Part shown: positions 1 through 5,284 of the stretch, in pieces | Numbering within the stretch: the first letter of the stretch is position 1 | Layout of the letters: each line of letters begins with the position of its first letter | Origin: Bacillota bacterium | Lineage (GTDB): Bacteria > Bacillota > Clostridia > Clostridiales > Clostridiaceae | DNA length: 6,402 bases | Assembly: GCA_023435985.1 (NCBI GenBank) | Contig: JAEZKY010000353.1 | Coordinates: forward strand, 1 to 6,402 | Reading direction: 5' to 3' | Notes under the pieces: model-generated | The model's database searches: none | What the model was told of the DNA's origin: nothing | What the model saw: only the letters and a program-made list of their open reading frames with translations | Translations under genes and position numbers: made by a program

Positions 1-60
1 ATTGTATTTAATCCCCAATGTATTGTAACTATATCTTTTATCATTGGTGTAATTAACTAT

Positions 61-1221
61 TTATTTTTTATATTCCTTAAGTTTTTCAAGTCTCTTAAGA
101 GCTTCTTTTAAAGTTTCTTCCTTCTTAGCAAAATGAAATCTTATATAATTATTTACTTTTTCTCTGAAGAAGCTTGAACCAGGAACTGCTGCTACTCCAA
201 TTTCTTTTGCCAGCCATTTGCAGAATTCATAGTCGTCCTCATATCCAAATTCAGATATATCAACCATGACATAATATGCTCCTTGAGGTTCATAATACTT
301 AAGCCCTATTTCATCTAATCCACTTAAAAATAATTTTTTCTTCTTTTCATAGAGTTCATTTAGCACTTCATAATACTCTTCTCCAAATTCTAATCCCTTA
401 ATTGCCGCTTCTTGAAGAGGTGCTGCTGCTCCTACTGTTAAAAAGTCATGAACTTTCTTACAATTTTCTATTACTGCTTTACTGGCTATAATATATCCAA
501 GCCTCCAGCCTGTAATTGAATATGTTTTTGATAAAGAGCTGCAGGATATGGTTCTTTCAAACATTCCGTCTAGTGCTGCTAAATAGGTATGCTTGTATGG
601 CTTAAATATTATGTGCTCATAAACCTCATCAGTAATTACAAAAGTATCGTATTCTTTAGCAAGACTTCCTATATATAAAAGCTCGTCTTCAGTAAATACC
701 TTACCTGTAGGATTTGATGGATTACAAAGTATAAGTGCTTTTGGCTTTTGCTTAAAGGCATTTCTTAATTCTTCTTTATCAAATTTAAAGGCTGGTGGCT
801 TTAGTTCAACATATATAGGTTTTGAACCTGATAGAATCGTGTCCGCAGTATAATTTTCATAAAATGGTGAAAATACTATAACTTTATCACCTGGATTGCA
901 TACACTCATCATTGCGCACATCATTGCTTCTGTGCTTCCACAGGTCACCAGTACATTTTCCTCAGGATTTATCTTAATTCCCATGAATTTTTCTTGCTTT
1001 AATGCTAATTTCTCTCTAAAGTTTTGTGCTCCCCATGTAATTGAATATTGGTGAGGTCCTTTATCTGAAACTTCCTTTAACCCATCTAATATTTCTTTTG
1101 GTGGATCAAAGTCTGGAAATCCTTGTGAAAGATTTATTGCTCCATATTTGTTTGCTATTCTTGTCATTTTTCTTATTATAGATTCTGAAAACCAATCTAA
1201 CCTATTGCTTAATTCTGGCAT
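61..1221 (-). CDS. PLP-dependent class I/II aminotransferase (methionine/aromatic/KAT-like)
   Basis: Fold-type I aminotransferase of 386 aa, the usual full length; cytosolic. Visible motifs: GFPDF near residues 34-38 (substrate/dimer region), GSTEA at 95-99 (phosphate-binding turn), NPSNPTG at 167-173 with the cofactor Asn170, TDEVY at 197-201 (Asp198 to the pyridine nitrogen, Tyr201), SLSKTYSITGWRLGY with Schiff-base Lys232 and Arg240, and YIRFHFA with Arg361 for the substrate carboxylate. All key residues are present, so it should be active. The overall pattern resembles kynurenine/glutamine transaminase K-like and methionine aminotransferases (MtnE/YkrV, YbdL). The ATG at 1221 is preceded by a GGGGGA ribosome site (about 1228-1233). 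The SAM-I riboswitch upstream makes a methionine-linked amino donor or acceptor, for example ketomethiobutyrate transamination, the best guess. The exact substrate is inferred, not seen. No partner gene is visible downstream before the window edge. Confidence 0.93.
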   Translation of the reverse strand: MPELSNRLDWFSESIIRKMTRIANKYGAINLSQGFPDFDPPKEILDGLKEVSDKGPHQYSITWGAQNFREKLALKQEKFMGIKINPEENVLVTCGSTEAMMCAMMSVCNPGDKVIVFSPFYENYTADTILSGSKPIYVELKPPAFKFDKEELRNAFKQKPKALILCNPSNPTGKVFTEDELLYIGSLAKEYDTFVITDEVYEHIIFKPYKHTYLAALDGMFERTISCSSLSKTYSITGWRLGYIIASKAVIENCKKVHDFLTVGAAAPLQEAAIKGLEFGEEYYEVLNELYEKKKKLFLSGLDEIGLKYYEPQGAYYVMVDISEFGYEDDYEFCKWLAKEIGVAAVPGSSFFREKVNNYIRFHFAKKEETLKEALKRLEKLKEYKK

Positions 1222-1265
1222 ATTTTTTCCCCCATTTTTATTTATTTCTATACTTTAATAATTCT

Positions 1266-1293
1266 TATCAAAATAGTCACATATATTTTGATA
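1266..1293 (-). repeat. 10-bp perfect inverted repeat in the aminotransferase 5' leader
   Basis: TATCAAAATA (1266-1275) and TATTTTGATA (1284-1293) are exact reverse complements separated by 8 nt. The element lies 45-72 nt upstream of the aminotransferase start, downstream of the riboswitch terminator. It has no T-run after it on the minus strand, so it does not look like a terminator. It may be an RNA hairpin or a palindromic operator; function is unknown. Confidence 0.5.
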
Positions 1294-1415
1294 TAAAAAT
1301 CTCCATTTCGCATTAACAGCAAAATAAAGATTGAATGCATGAAAGTAAATAATAGATTGAAATTTATGTAAAACACTTCATTCTATACTATGTTTATTAT
1401 TTTTGCGCCTAAAGC

Positions 1416-1453
1416 TTATTAAAAATAAAGCACTAGAGCTTAAACTCTAGTGC
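1416..1453 (-). terminator. Intrinsic terminator of the SAM riboswitch expression platform
   Basis: On the minus strand a 9-bp perfect stem GCACTAGAG / CTCTAGTGC (arms at 1445-1453 and 1430-1438, 6-nt loop) is followed by TTTATTTTTAA. It lies about 24 nt after the aptamer and about 210 nt before the aminotransferase start, which fits a transcription-attenuating S-box OFF switch. The aptamer 3' edge plus following bases (AGAG..TAAA, 1469-1478) can pair with TTTA..CTCT (1435-1444), spanning the loop and 3' arm. That is a possible antiterminator, with a 2x2 internal mismatch; this pairing is my inference. Confidence 0.85.
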
Positions 1454-1476
1454 ATCATTGCATAAAAATTTACTCT

Positions 1477-1579
1477 CTTATCTTTCAGCCTAAACTGCAG
1501 GATTTAGCACCTGATTATTTGTATTTTATAATCGGTTGCCGGGTTTCACGGGGCCAGTCCCTCCACCACTCTTGATAAG
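1477..1579 (-). ncRNA. SAM-I (S-box) riboswitch aptamer
   Basis: Read on the minus strand, the segment matches the S-box consensus in order: P1 5' strand CTTATC (1574-1579), AAGAGTGGTGGAGGGACTGG, then CCC..TGAAACCCGGCAACC forming P2, P3 GATTAT/ATAATC, GGTGCTAAATCC with the P4 hairpin CTAAA/TTTAG, and GAAAGATAAG closing P1 (GATAAG 1477-1482). S-adenosylmethionine binding stabilises P1 and, in this family, favours a downstream terminator, shutting off methionine-related genes when SAM is plentiful. A terminator is present at 1430-1453, so the aminotransferase at 61-1221 should be repressed by SAM. Recognition is from conserved sequence and pairing; no covariance search was run. Confidence 0.95.
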
Positions 1580-1609
1580 TTATTTAATTTTCGTTTTTCC
1601 TATAGGGTT

Positions 1610-1638
1610 AGTATATATTCATTTTGTTATATTGTCAA
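1610..1638 (-). promoter_or_regulatory. Consensus sigma-A promoter for the riboswitch leader
   Basis: On the minus strand there is a perfect -35 TTGACA (1633-1638), a 17-bp spacer, and -10 TATACT (1610-1615). The predicted transcription start is near 1602-1603, about 23 nt before the riboswitch P1 helix, giving a leader of roughly 380 nt. This is the best promoter match in the window, as expected for a gene controlled after initiation by attenuation. Confidence 0.88.
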
Positions 1639-1688
1639 TACTTCCATTAAAAATTATCAACATTAGTAAAATATCATTACTTTTCTTA

Positions 1689-1728
1689 TAAAAACAACAA
1701 AAATATCTATAGCAACTTTTTACTTGTT
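1689..1728 (-). terminator. Possible weak terminator after the lipoprotein gene
   Basis: On the minus strand AACAA..AAAAA (1717-1728) can pair with TTTTT.TTGTT (1693-1703) across a small internal loop, followed by TTTTTAT. It lies about 18 nt after the lipoprotein stop. The stem is almost all A-T and imperfect, so this is a tentative call; no better terminator is seen before the aminotransferase promoter. Confidence 0.3.
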
Positions 1729-1745
1729 ATTTATTTTCATGTACC

Positions 1746-2885
1746 TTATACTGGTAAAAACATATATCCATTGTTAACATTGACTCCTTTTCGTGCAAAG
1801 ATGCCTTTACTAGTTGGATAATATTCATTTATCTCGTATTCGGAAACATCTGTAAAATTTACACTTGGAGTTGCTTTAGTTAAATCTACAGCCATTTTAG
1901 AAAGATGCCTGTTATTGCTTACATTTATAAAATATATTGTTCCATTAATAATCTTCATATCTTCTCCATCCATTACTGCCAATCTTTTTGTCGATAAATC
2001 AGTTAAATTTATTGAATACAAATTATTATTATCAGCAGAATTTATAGCTAATATTTGTCCTGAATATGGGCCAAAACTATTTGCAGAGAAATTAGAGAGC
2101 TTTTGTTTTTGCGTACCATCAATATTCATTTTATATAAAGTTGAATTATCACTTTTATTTTCATAAAGAATGGTATCTTCATCTACTAAATAGTTACCAA
2201 TATTATCAGTAGAAATAACTTTATCTGTATTATTGGTTGTATCAAATGCGTGGAGCTTATTTCCATCCCTTGGATCTATAAAATATATTATGTTACCTAC
2301 TGCTATTATATTATATACTTCTCCCAAACTTAAATTAGGCTTATATGCTCTATTAGATAAGTCAATTGATGACAAAGTACTTTTATTATTAGCATCAGAA
2401 AAATAAGCTATATTATTTACAACTGCCAATGAATTTATTGGATAATTATAAAAATCACTGACATTAGATGTATTAACTACATCTTTTGGATATGGTTCTT
2501 TTATAATTGAGAGATTATTATTATCGTCCCAATTTGGAAAAACCGTTGTGGTTCCATTCACCTGAAACAAACTTGTATACACTGCTGAGTTCTTTAATGA
2601 AAAGGGCGTATATCCATTTTTAAAGGCGTCTTTATCTAAATTGGAAGCAGCACTACCATTAGTGGCCGCGCTATTATTACTACTGTTTACGCTTATCTGC
2701 CTTGGAGCACTTGTACTTTGATTTTGGCTAGTTTTGCTTGCTGTTTGCTGACTACTGCAGCTTAATAAATTTATACACAGTGCCAAAGGCAATAACAACG
2801 ATATCTTCTTCAATATTCCACCGACTTTCTTGATATATTCCATATTTGCTATAATTTCTACTCTAATTTTATCACTTTTAGCCAT
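1746..2885 (-). CDS. Asn-rich surface lipoprotein with beta-propeller-like repeats (DUF5050-like)
   Basis: A 379-aa exported lipoprotein of unknown function. Residues 24-42 form a basic then hydrophobic signal segment ending in the lipobox LLSC with Cys43, so signal peptidase II cleavage and membrane anchoring are expected. Residues 44-85 are a Ser/Thr/Asn/Gln-rich flexible linker. From about 150 to the end, roughly 35-40-residue units recur: a short hydrophobic strand ending in IYF or ILY, an Asp/Asn turn, then LY/LH followed by a strand (near 152-175, 192-215, 233-256, 276-294, 311-331). This resembles DUF5050/TolB-type propeller blades, which probably bind a ligand or wall component. The start is uncertain. 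ATG at 2885 puts Cys at 43 with only a weak AAGAG upstream. ATG at 2843 (residue 15) gives a more typical 29-residue signal peptide but also lacks a clear ribosome site. It has no obvious functional link to its neighbours. Confidence 0.8.
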   Translation of the reverse strand: MAKSDKIRVEIIANMEYIKKVGGILKKISLLLPLALCINLLSCSSQQTASKTSQNQSTSAPRQISVNSSNNSAATNGSAASNLDKDAFKNGYTPFSLKNSAVYTSLFQVNGTTTVFPNWDDNNNLSIIKEPYPKDVVNTSNVSDFYNYPINSLAVVNNIAYFSDANNKSTLSSIDLSNRAYKPNLSLGEVYNIIAVGNIIYFIDPRDGNKLHAFDTTNNTDKVISTDNIGNYLVDEDTILYENKSDNSTLYKMNIDGTQKQKLSNFSANSFGPYSGQILAINSADNNNLYSINLTDLSTKRLAVMDGEDMKIINGTIYFINVSNNRHLSKMAVDLTKATPSVNFTDVSEYEINEYYPTSKGIFARKGVNVNNGYMFLPV

Positions 2886-2901
2886 TTATTTATACTCTTA
2901 T

Positions 2902-2907
2902 ACTATA
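2902..2907 (-). promoter_or_regulatory. Weak candidate -10 box for the lipoprotein gene
   Basis: The minus strand reads TATAGT here, with no convincing -35 at 16-18 bp. If used, the transcript would start only about 9 nt before the ATG at 2885, which would favour the internal ATG at 2843 as the real start. The terminator at 2946-2985 separates this gene from the upstream small gene, so an own promoter is expected in this gap. Confidence 0.25.
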
Positions 2908-2945
2908 TATGTCGAAATAACTTGCATTACTCTTTAGCAAATATT

Positions 2946-2985
2946 AAAAAATGATGATAGAAATCTAAAACCATCATCACTTTTT
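2946..2985 (-). terminator. Terminator after the CD3324-family gene
   Basis: On the minus strand AAAAAGTGATGAT (2973-2985) pairs with ATCATCATTTTTT (2946-2958), a 13-bp stem with one G-U pair, a 14-nt loop, and a T-run within and after the 3' arm. It starts 8 nt after the stop codon of the small gene at 2994. The flanking A- and T-runs make it potentially bidirectional. Confidence 0.8.
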
Positions 2986-2993
2986 ACAAATAT

Positions 2994-3257
2994 CTAATTT
3001 TTATATATTATTTTTTTTATACTTGAAATAGACAAGCAATATTCTTCAGCCAGAGCTTCCTTACTTTCTCCTAGCTTAAATTTTTCTTTAATTTCATTAT
3101 TTCTAATTTCGAGTTCCTTCTTCACTCCTGATATTGCTCCCCACTTACGTCTATGTCCTTGCTCTCTTGGAATATAAAGATATTTTCCCTGACAATACCT
3201 TTGTATTTTTTCAATTAATTCTTTAGGTAATATATTTTCTGCACTCATATACTTCAT
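2994..3257 (-). CDS. CD3324-family small helix-turn-helix protein
   Basis: An 87-aa cytosolic protein matching the clostridial CD3324 family as I recall it: an N-terminal MKYMSAENILPKELIEKIQ segment, then a conserved GKYLYIPR.....RRKWG core (residues 24-40), then a charged helix, and a C-terminal helix-turn-helix at about 54-84 (EKFKLGESKEALAEEYCLSI, then SSIKKIIY) resembling sigma-70 region 4/Mor-type recognition helices. A DNA-binding regulatory role is inferred; no target is known to me. The ATG at 3257 is supported by AAGGAG about 10 nt upstream. The gene starts 37 nt from the large inverted repeat at 3295-3388 and is closed by a strong terminator, so it appears monocistronic. Confidence 0.85.
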   Translation of the reverse strand: MKYMSAENILPKELIEKIQRYCQGKYLYIPREQGHRRKWGAISGVKKELEIRNNEIKEKFKLGESKEALAEEYCLSISSIKKIIYKN

Positions 3258-3294
3258 ATTAATTCTACTCCTTAGAAATTTATCTTATCTAAGG

Positions 3295-3388
3295 GTGCAG
3301 AATTTATTTAAAATATATTAGACTATACTTTTTATAATTAATAACTTCATGCCAAGTTATAAGCCTATGATTTAAATAAACTCTGCAC
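3295..3388. repeat. 18-bp inverted repeat enclosing a second hairpin
   Basis: GTGCAGAATTTATTTAAA (3295-3312) and TTTAAATAAACTCTGCAC (3371-3388) are reverse complements with one mismatch, separated by 58 bp. Inside lies a smaller perfect repeat ATAACTT / AAGTTAT (3341-3347, 3354-3360). The 94-bp unit is not followed by a T-run on either strand, so it is not an ordinary terminator. It sits between a divergent gene pair, just upstream of the CD3324-family gene. It could be a structured 5' leader, an operator region, or a small dispersed palindromic (MITE-like) element; the sequence alone does not decide. Confidence 0.7.
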
Positions 3389-3640
3389 AAAATGTAATAG
3401 GTGTTTCTTTTTGCAAGACAATTCCCCCAATCCATATCTGATATCAAAAAGCAGATAACTAATATATGTTATAGAAATCCACATATATTGCTTACCTTTT
3501 ATGTTCATATTTCCCAATAATTATATCACAGATGCCATTTAGAATATAGACTTAATTCTTTATTGAATCAGTTGCATGATTATTATTCCAGTATGTATAA
3601 AATATTCATAATTATTAACATATAATCAAATTTTATTGAT
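3389..3640. other. Intergenic stretch between divergent genes, with small inverted repeats and a possible tiny ORF
   Basis: No established gene is recognised here. A perfect 9-bp inverted repeat AATATATGT / ACATATATT lies at 3461-3469 and 3481-3489, and TATCTG / CAGATA flanks 3435-3457. On the minus strand a 39-codon ORF runs 3365-3484. It is preceded by AAAGGT (3494-3499) and an extended -10 TGATATAAT (3520-3528, with no clear -35). The peptide has no family I recognise. Its last seven codons fall in the right arm of the 18-bp inverted repeat. Confidence 0.4.
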
Positions 3641-3645
3641 ATAAT
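3637..3645 (+). promoter_or_regulatory. Extended -10 promoter candidate for the TVP38-like gene
   Basis: TGATATAAT is an extended -10 (TGnTATAAT). A TTAACA at 3615-3620 lies 19 bp upstream, longer than ideal for a -35. The predicted start near 3652 would give a leader of about 50 nt to the ATG at 3704. Confidence 0.45.
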
Positions 3646-3703
3646 ATATATTAAGGAAAAAATTATAATATCTTTTGACTTATGATATACAATGAGGTGC
3701 ATA

Positions 3704-4333
3704 ATGGATAAGTTATTTAAAATTATTGTTTTAATATTCTGGATAGCAATTTTATTTGTATTTTTTAAATATAAATTATATACTGATGGAATTGATAAAA
3801 TTGTAAGCTTCTTAAATACATATAAAGAATATAGCGTTGGATTATTTCTTATAATAGCATCACTTAGGATTTTCACTCTTATTCCATGTACTGTTTTTAT
3901 AATTATTGGCGGCGTTTTATTTAATCCATTCGAAGCTTTTCTATTAACTGCCACTGCTAATTTAATTAGTGAGCTTTTACTGTTTTTCTTTGCAAAGTTG
4001 ACCTTTGGTATGAATTATCAAAATAAAATAATAGAAAAACATCCTAAAATATACAATATGATTAAAAAAAATAATGTACAGATTTTAGCTTTAGGTGTTT
4101 CTTCTCCTGTAGTCCCTAGTGATATAGTTTGTTTCTTTTCTGTACTTGCTGAAATAACTTTATTAAAGTATATTATAACAATATTATTAGCTGATACTCC
4201 AGTTATCCTTTTATATACCTTTTTAGGCATAAGCATAAAGTACTCTATTTATGTTTTTCTGTTTATGCTTATTTTAGTAGTAATAATTAATTTTATAAAT
4301 TTTAAAAAATGGAATAATCAAATAGCTGAATAG
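3704..4333 (+). CDS. TVP38/TMEM64 family (VTT-domain, DedA superfamily) membrane protein
   Basis: Integral membrane protein of 209 aa from the chosen start, with hydrophobic segments near residues 3-22, 43-68, 76-100, 126-148, 153-177 and 180-199. The family signature is visible in order: LRIFTLIPCTVFIIIGGVLF followed by NPFEAFL (56-80), re-entrant-type helices ending in FFFAKLTFG, then a second half with VPSD (137-140) and LLADTPVILLYTFLG (161-175). DedA/VTT proteins are linked to lipid scrambling or flippase activity and envelope homeostasis; the substrate here cannot be told. I chose ATG 3704 over the in-frame ATG at 3692 because GAGGTG (3694-3699) is then a well-placed ribosome site, whereas starting at 3692 would put that site inside the coding sequence. 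The arginine usual before the second proline motif is not evident, suggesting a divergent member. A hairpin follows, so it is probably monocistronic. Confidence 0.85.
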   Translation: MDKLFKIIVLIFWIAILFVFFKYKLYTDGIDKIVSFLNTYKEYSVGLFLIIASLRIFTLIPCTVFIIIGGVLFNPFEAFLLTATANLISELLLFFFAKLTFGMNYQNKIIEKHPKIYNMIKKNNVQILALGVSSPVVPSDIVCFFSVLAEITLLKYIITILLADTPVILLYTFLGISIKYSIYVFLFMLILVVIINFINFKKWNNQIAE

Positions 4334-4339
4334 AAACAT

Positions 4340-4370
4340 TGGCACTGAGAAACGTATTTTCACAGTGCCA
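4340..4370 (+). terminator. Hairpin after the TVP38-like gene
   Basis: TGGCACTG (4340-4347) and CAGTGCCA (4363-4370) form a perfect 8-bp stem 7 nt after the stop codon, with a possible inner GAAA/TTTC extension. The following TAATTATTAA is only a weak U-tract, so termination may be partial. Confidence 0.65.
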
Positions 4371-4536
4371 TAATTATTAAGCTAATCCACTCTCCATCGC
4401 CTATTCATTGTTTTGAATATTATATGCATTTTAGCATGAGTGTTATAATCTGTAAATAACACATTATACTTATAATCAATTCTATAGTATCTCAATATAT
4501 TTTTTTAAATTTTATCAATTCACAATCCTTTTCTAA

Positions 4537-4542
4537 TATAAT
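4537..4542 (+). promoter_or_regulatory. Weak -10 candidate for the YtaF/MntP-like gene
   Basis: TATAAT at a suitable distance (about 39 nt) before the start codon. No good -35 is seen at 16-18 bp. Three copies of ATCAATTC (4475-4482, 4514-4521, 4560-4567) surround it and may or may not be regulatory. Confidence 0.3.
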
Positions 4543-4580
4543 CGAATATATTATATTAAATCAATTCTTAGGAGTTCCAT

Positions 4581-5204
4581 ATGATTTTTTTATCACCACT
4601 TTTACTAGCTATATCTTCAAATTTAGAGACATTATCAGTTTCTTTATCTTATGGGATTAAAAAAATTTATTTACCAAAATCTACTATGATTTTATTTTCA
4701 GTTTTAACTTCAATTTCTGTATTTATCTCTATGCACATTGGTAAATTATTTATACCTTTGTTTGGTTTTCAATTAGCTGACATATTTGGCGCCGTTTTAT
4801 TATGTTTTATTGGGATTTCATCTATAGTTGAATATGTAAAAATAGAAAAAAAACGTACTGGATATGATACCTCCTATTTTTATGAGAATCCATTTGGCTA
4901 CAAAAATATATTAGATAATCCTATAGTTGTCGATGCAGATCAATCAAATCATATAGATATGAAGGAATGTCTTACTCTTTGCCTAGCTATTTCGTTAAGT
5001 AATTCCTTAACCTTTTTTGCTGGTAGTTTGACAGGCATAAATATTAATTTAAGTTCATTCCTTTATTTTCTTATTTCTATTATTTCAATATGCTTAGGTT
5101 CATATTACTCTAAATGGCTTTCTTTTAGATTGTTAAAAAAATATTCCTATCTGATCTCTGGAGTGATCTTGATATTTATCGGCATACTTGAATCGTTTAT
5201 ATAG
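4581..5204 (+). CDS. YtaF/MntP-like membrane protein (putative sporulation membrane protein or cation efflux pump)
   Basis: A 207-aa integral membrane protein with two related three-helix halves joined by a hydrophilic loop (about residues 85-128), the architecture and length of YtaF/MntP proteins. AISSNLETLSVSLSYGIKKI (10-29) aligns with the first family repeat (usually SLD.....YG..KI) and LAISLSNSLTFFAGSLTG (135-152) with the second. In these repeats the family normally carries an Asp important for metal transport. Here the first position is Glu16 and the second Ser140 (next to Asn141), so metal transport may be changed or lost. The loop contains DADQSNHIDMKE (118-129), which fits the EF-hand spacing D-x-D-x-S....I...E. 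The start ATG is well supported by TAGGAG six nt upstream. YtaF is known from spore formers; a role in manganese export or in sporulation is inferred. It is a separate unit ending at a strong terminator. Confidence 0.8.
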   Translation: MIFLSPLLLAISSNLETLSVSLSYGIKKIYLPKSTMILFSVLTSISVFISMHIGKLFIPLFGFQLADIFGAVLLCFIGISSIVEYVKIEKKRTGYDTSYFYENPFGYKNILDNPIVVDADQSNHIDMKECLTLCLAISLSNSLTFFAGSLTGININLSSFLYFLISIISICLGSYYSKWLSFRLLKKYSYLISGVILIFIGILESFI

Positions 5205-5227
5205 TATTTACTATATGTCATATAGTA
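5199..5227. repeat. Iterated palindromes overlapping the YtaF-like stop codon
   Basis: Three alternating copies of one 8-mer: ATATAGTA (5199-5206), TACTATAT (5209-5216) and ATATAGTA (5220-5227). The middle copy can pair with either neighbour: 8 bp with a 2-nt gap on the left, or 9 bp (TACTATATG/CATATAGTA) with a 1-nt gap on the right. The TAG stop codon lies in the first copy. The hairpin loops would be too tight unless some pairs open. It directly abuts the terminator. Confidence 0.55.
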
Positions 5228-5272
5228 AAAAAACACTTTCTTATAGTTCATTACTAAAAGAAAGTGTTTTTT
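5228..5272. terminator. Bidirectional intrinsic terminator between convergent genes
   Basis: AAAAAACACTTTCTT (5228-5242) and AAGAAAGTGTTTTTT (5258-5272) form a perfect 15-bp stem with a 15-nt loop, bounded by an A-run and a T-run. It serves the rightward YtaF-like gene (stop 5204) and the leftward permease gene (stop 5285-5287). Confidence 0.92.
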
Positions 5273-5284
5273 ATTAGTTAAATT

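Noticed and set aside
1..60. Possible hairpin CCAATG/CATTGG (15-20, 42-47) or a minus-strand frame from ATG at 44 running off the left edge
   Set aside because: The stem is 6 bp with a long loop and no T-run, and the ATG has no ribosome site; too little sequence to call a terminator or a downstream gene.
1248..1313. 21-codon minus-strand ORF in the aminotransferase leader
   Set aside because: No ribosome site precedes its ATG, and it spans the 10-bp inverted repeat; likely chance.
1915..2166. 83-codon open frame on the plus strand
   Set aside because: It lies wholly inside the lipoprotein gene on the opposite strand, lacks a ribosome site, and its product is a low-quality hydrophobic shadow.
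3692..3703. Upstream ATG giving four extra N-terminal residues on the TVP38-like protein
   Set aside because: Those four codons contain the GAGGTG ribosome site that serves the ATG at 3704, so the later start is preferred.
3583..3954. 123-codon open frame on the minus strand
   Set aside because: It overlaps the start of the well-supported TVP38-like gene antisense, and its composition looks like an AT-rich shadow with no domain.
4018..4236. 72-codon open frame on the minus strand
   Set aside because: Antisense inside the TVP38-like gene with no ribosome site or recognisable motif.
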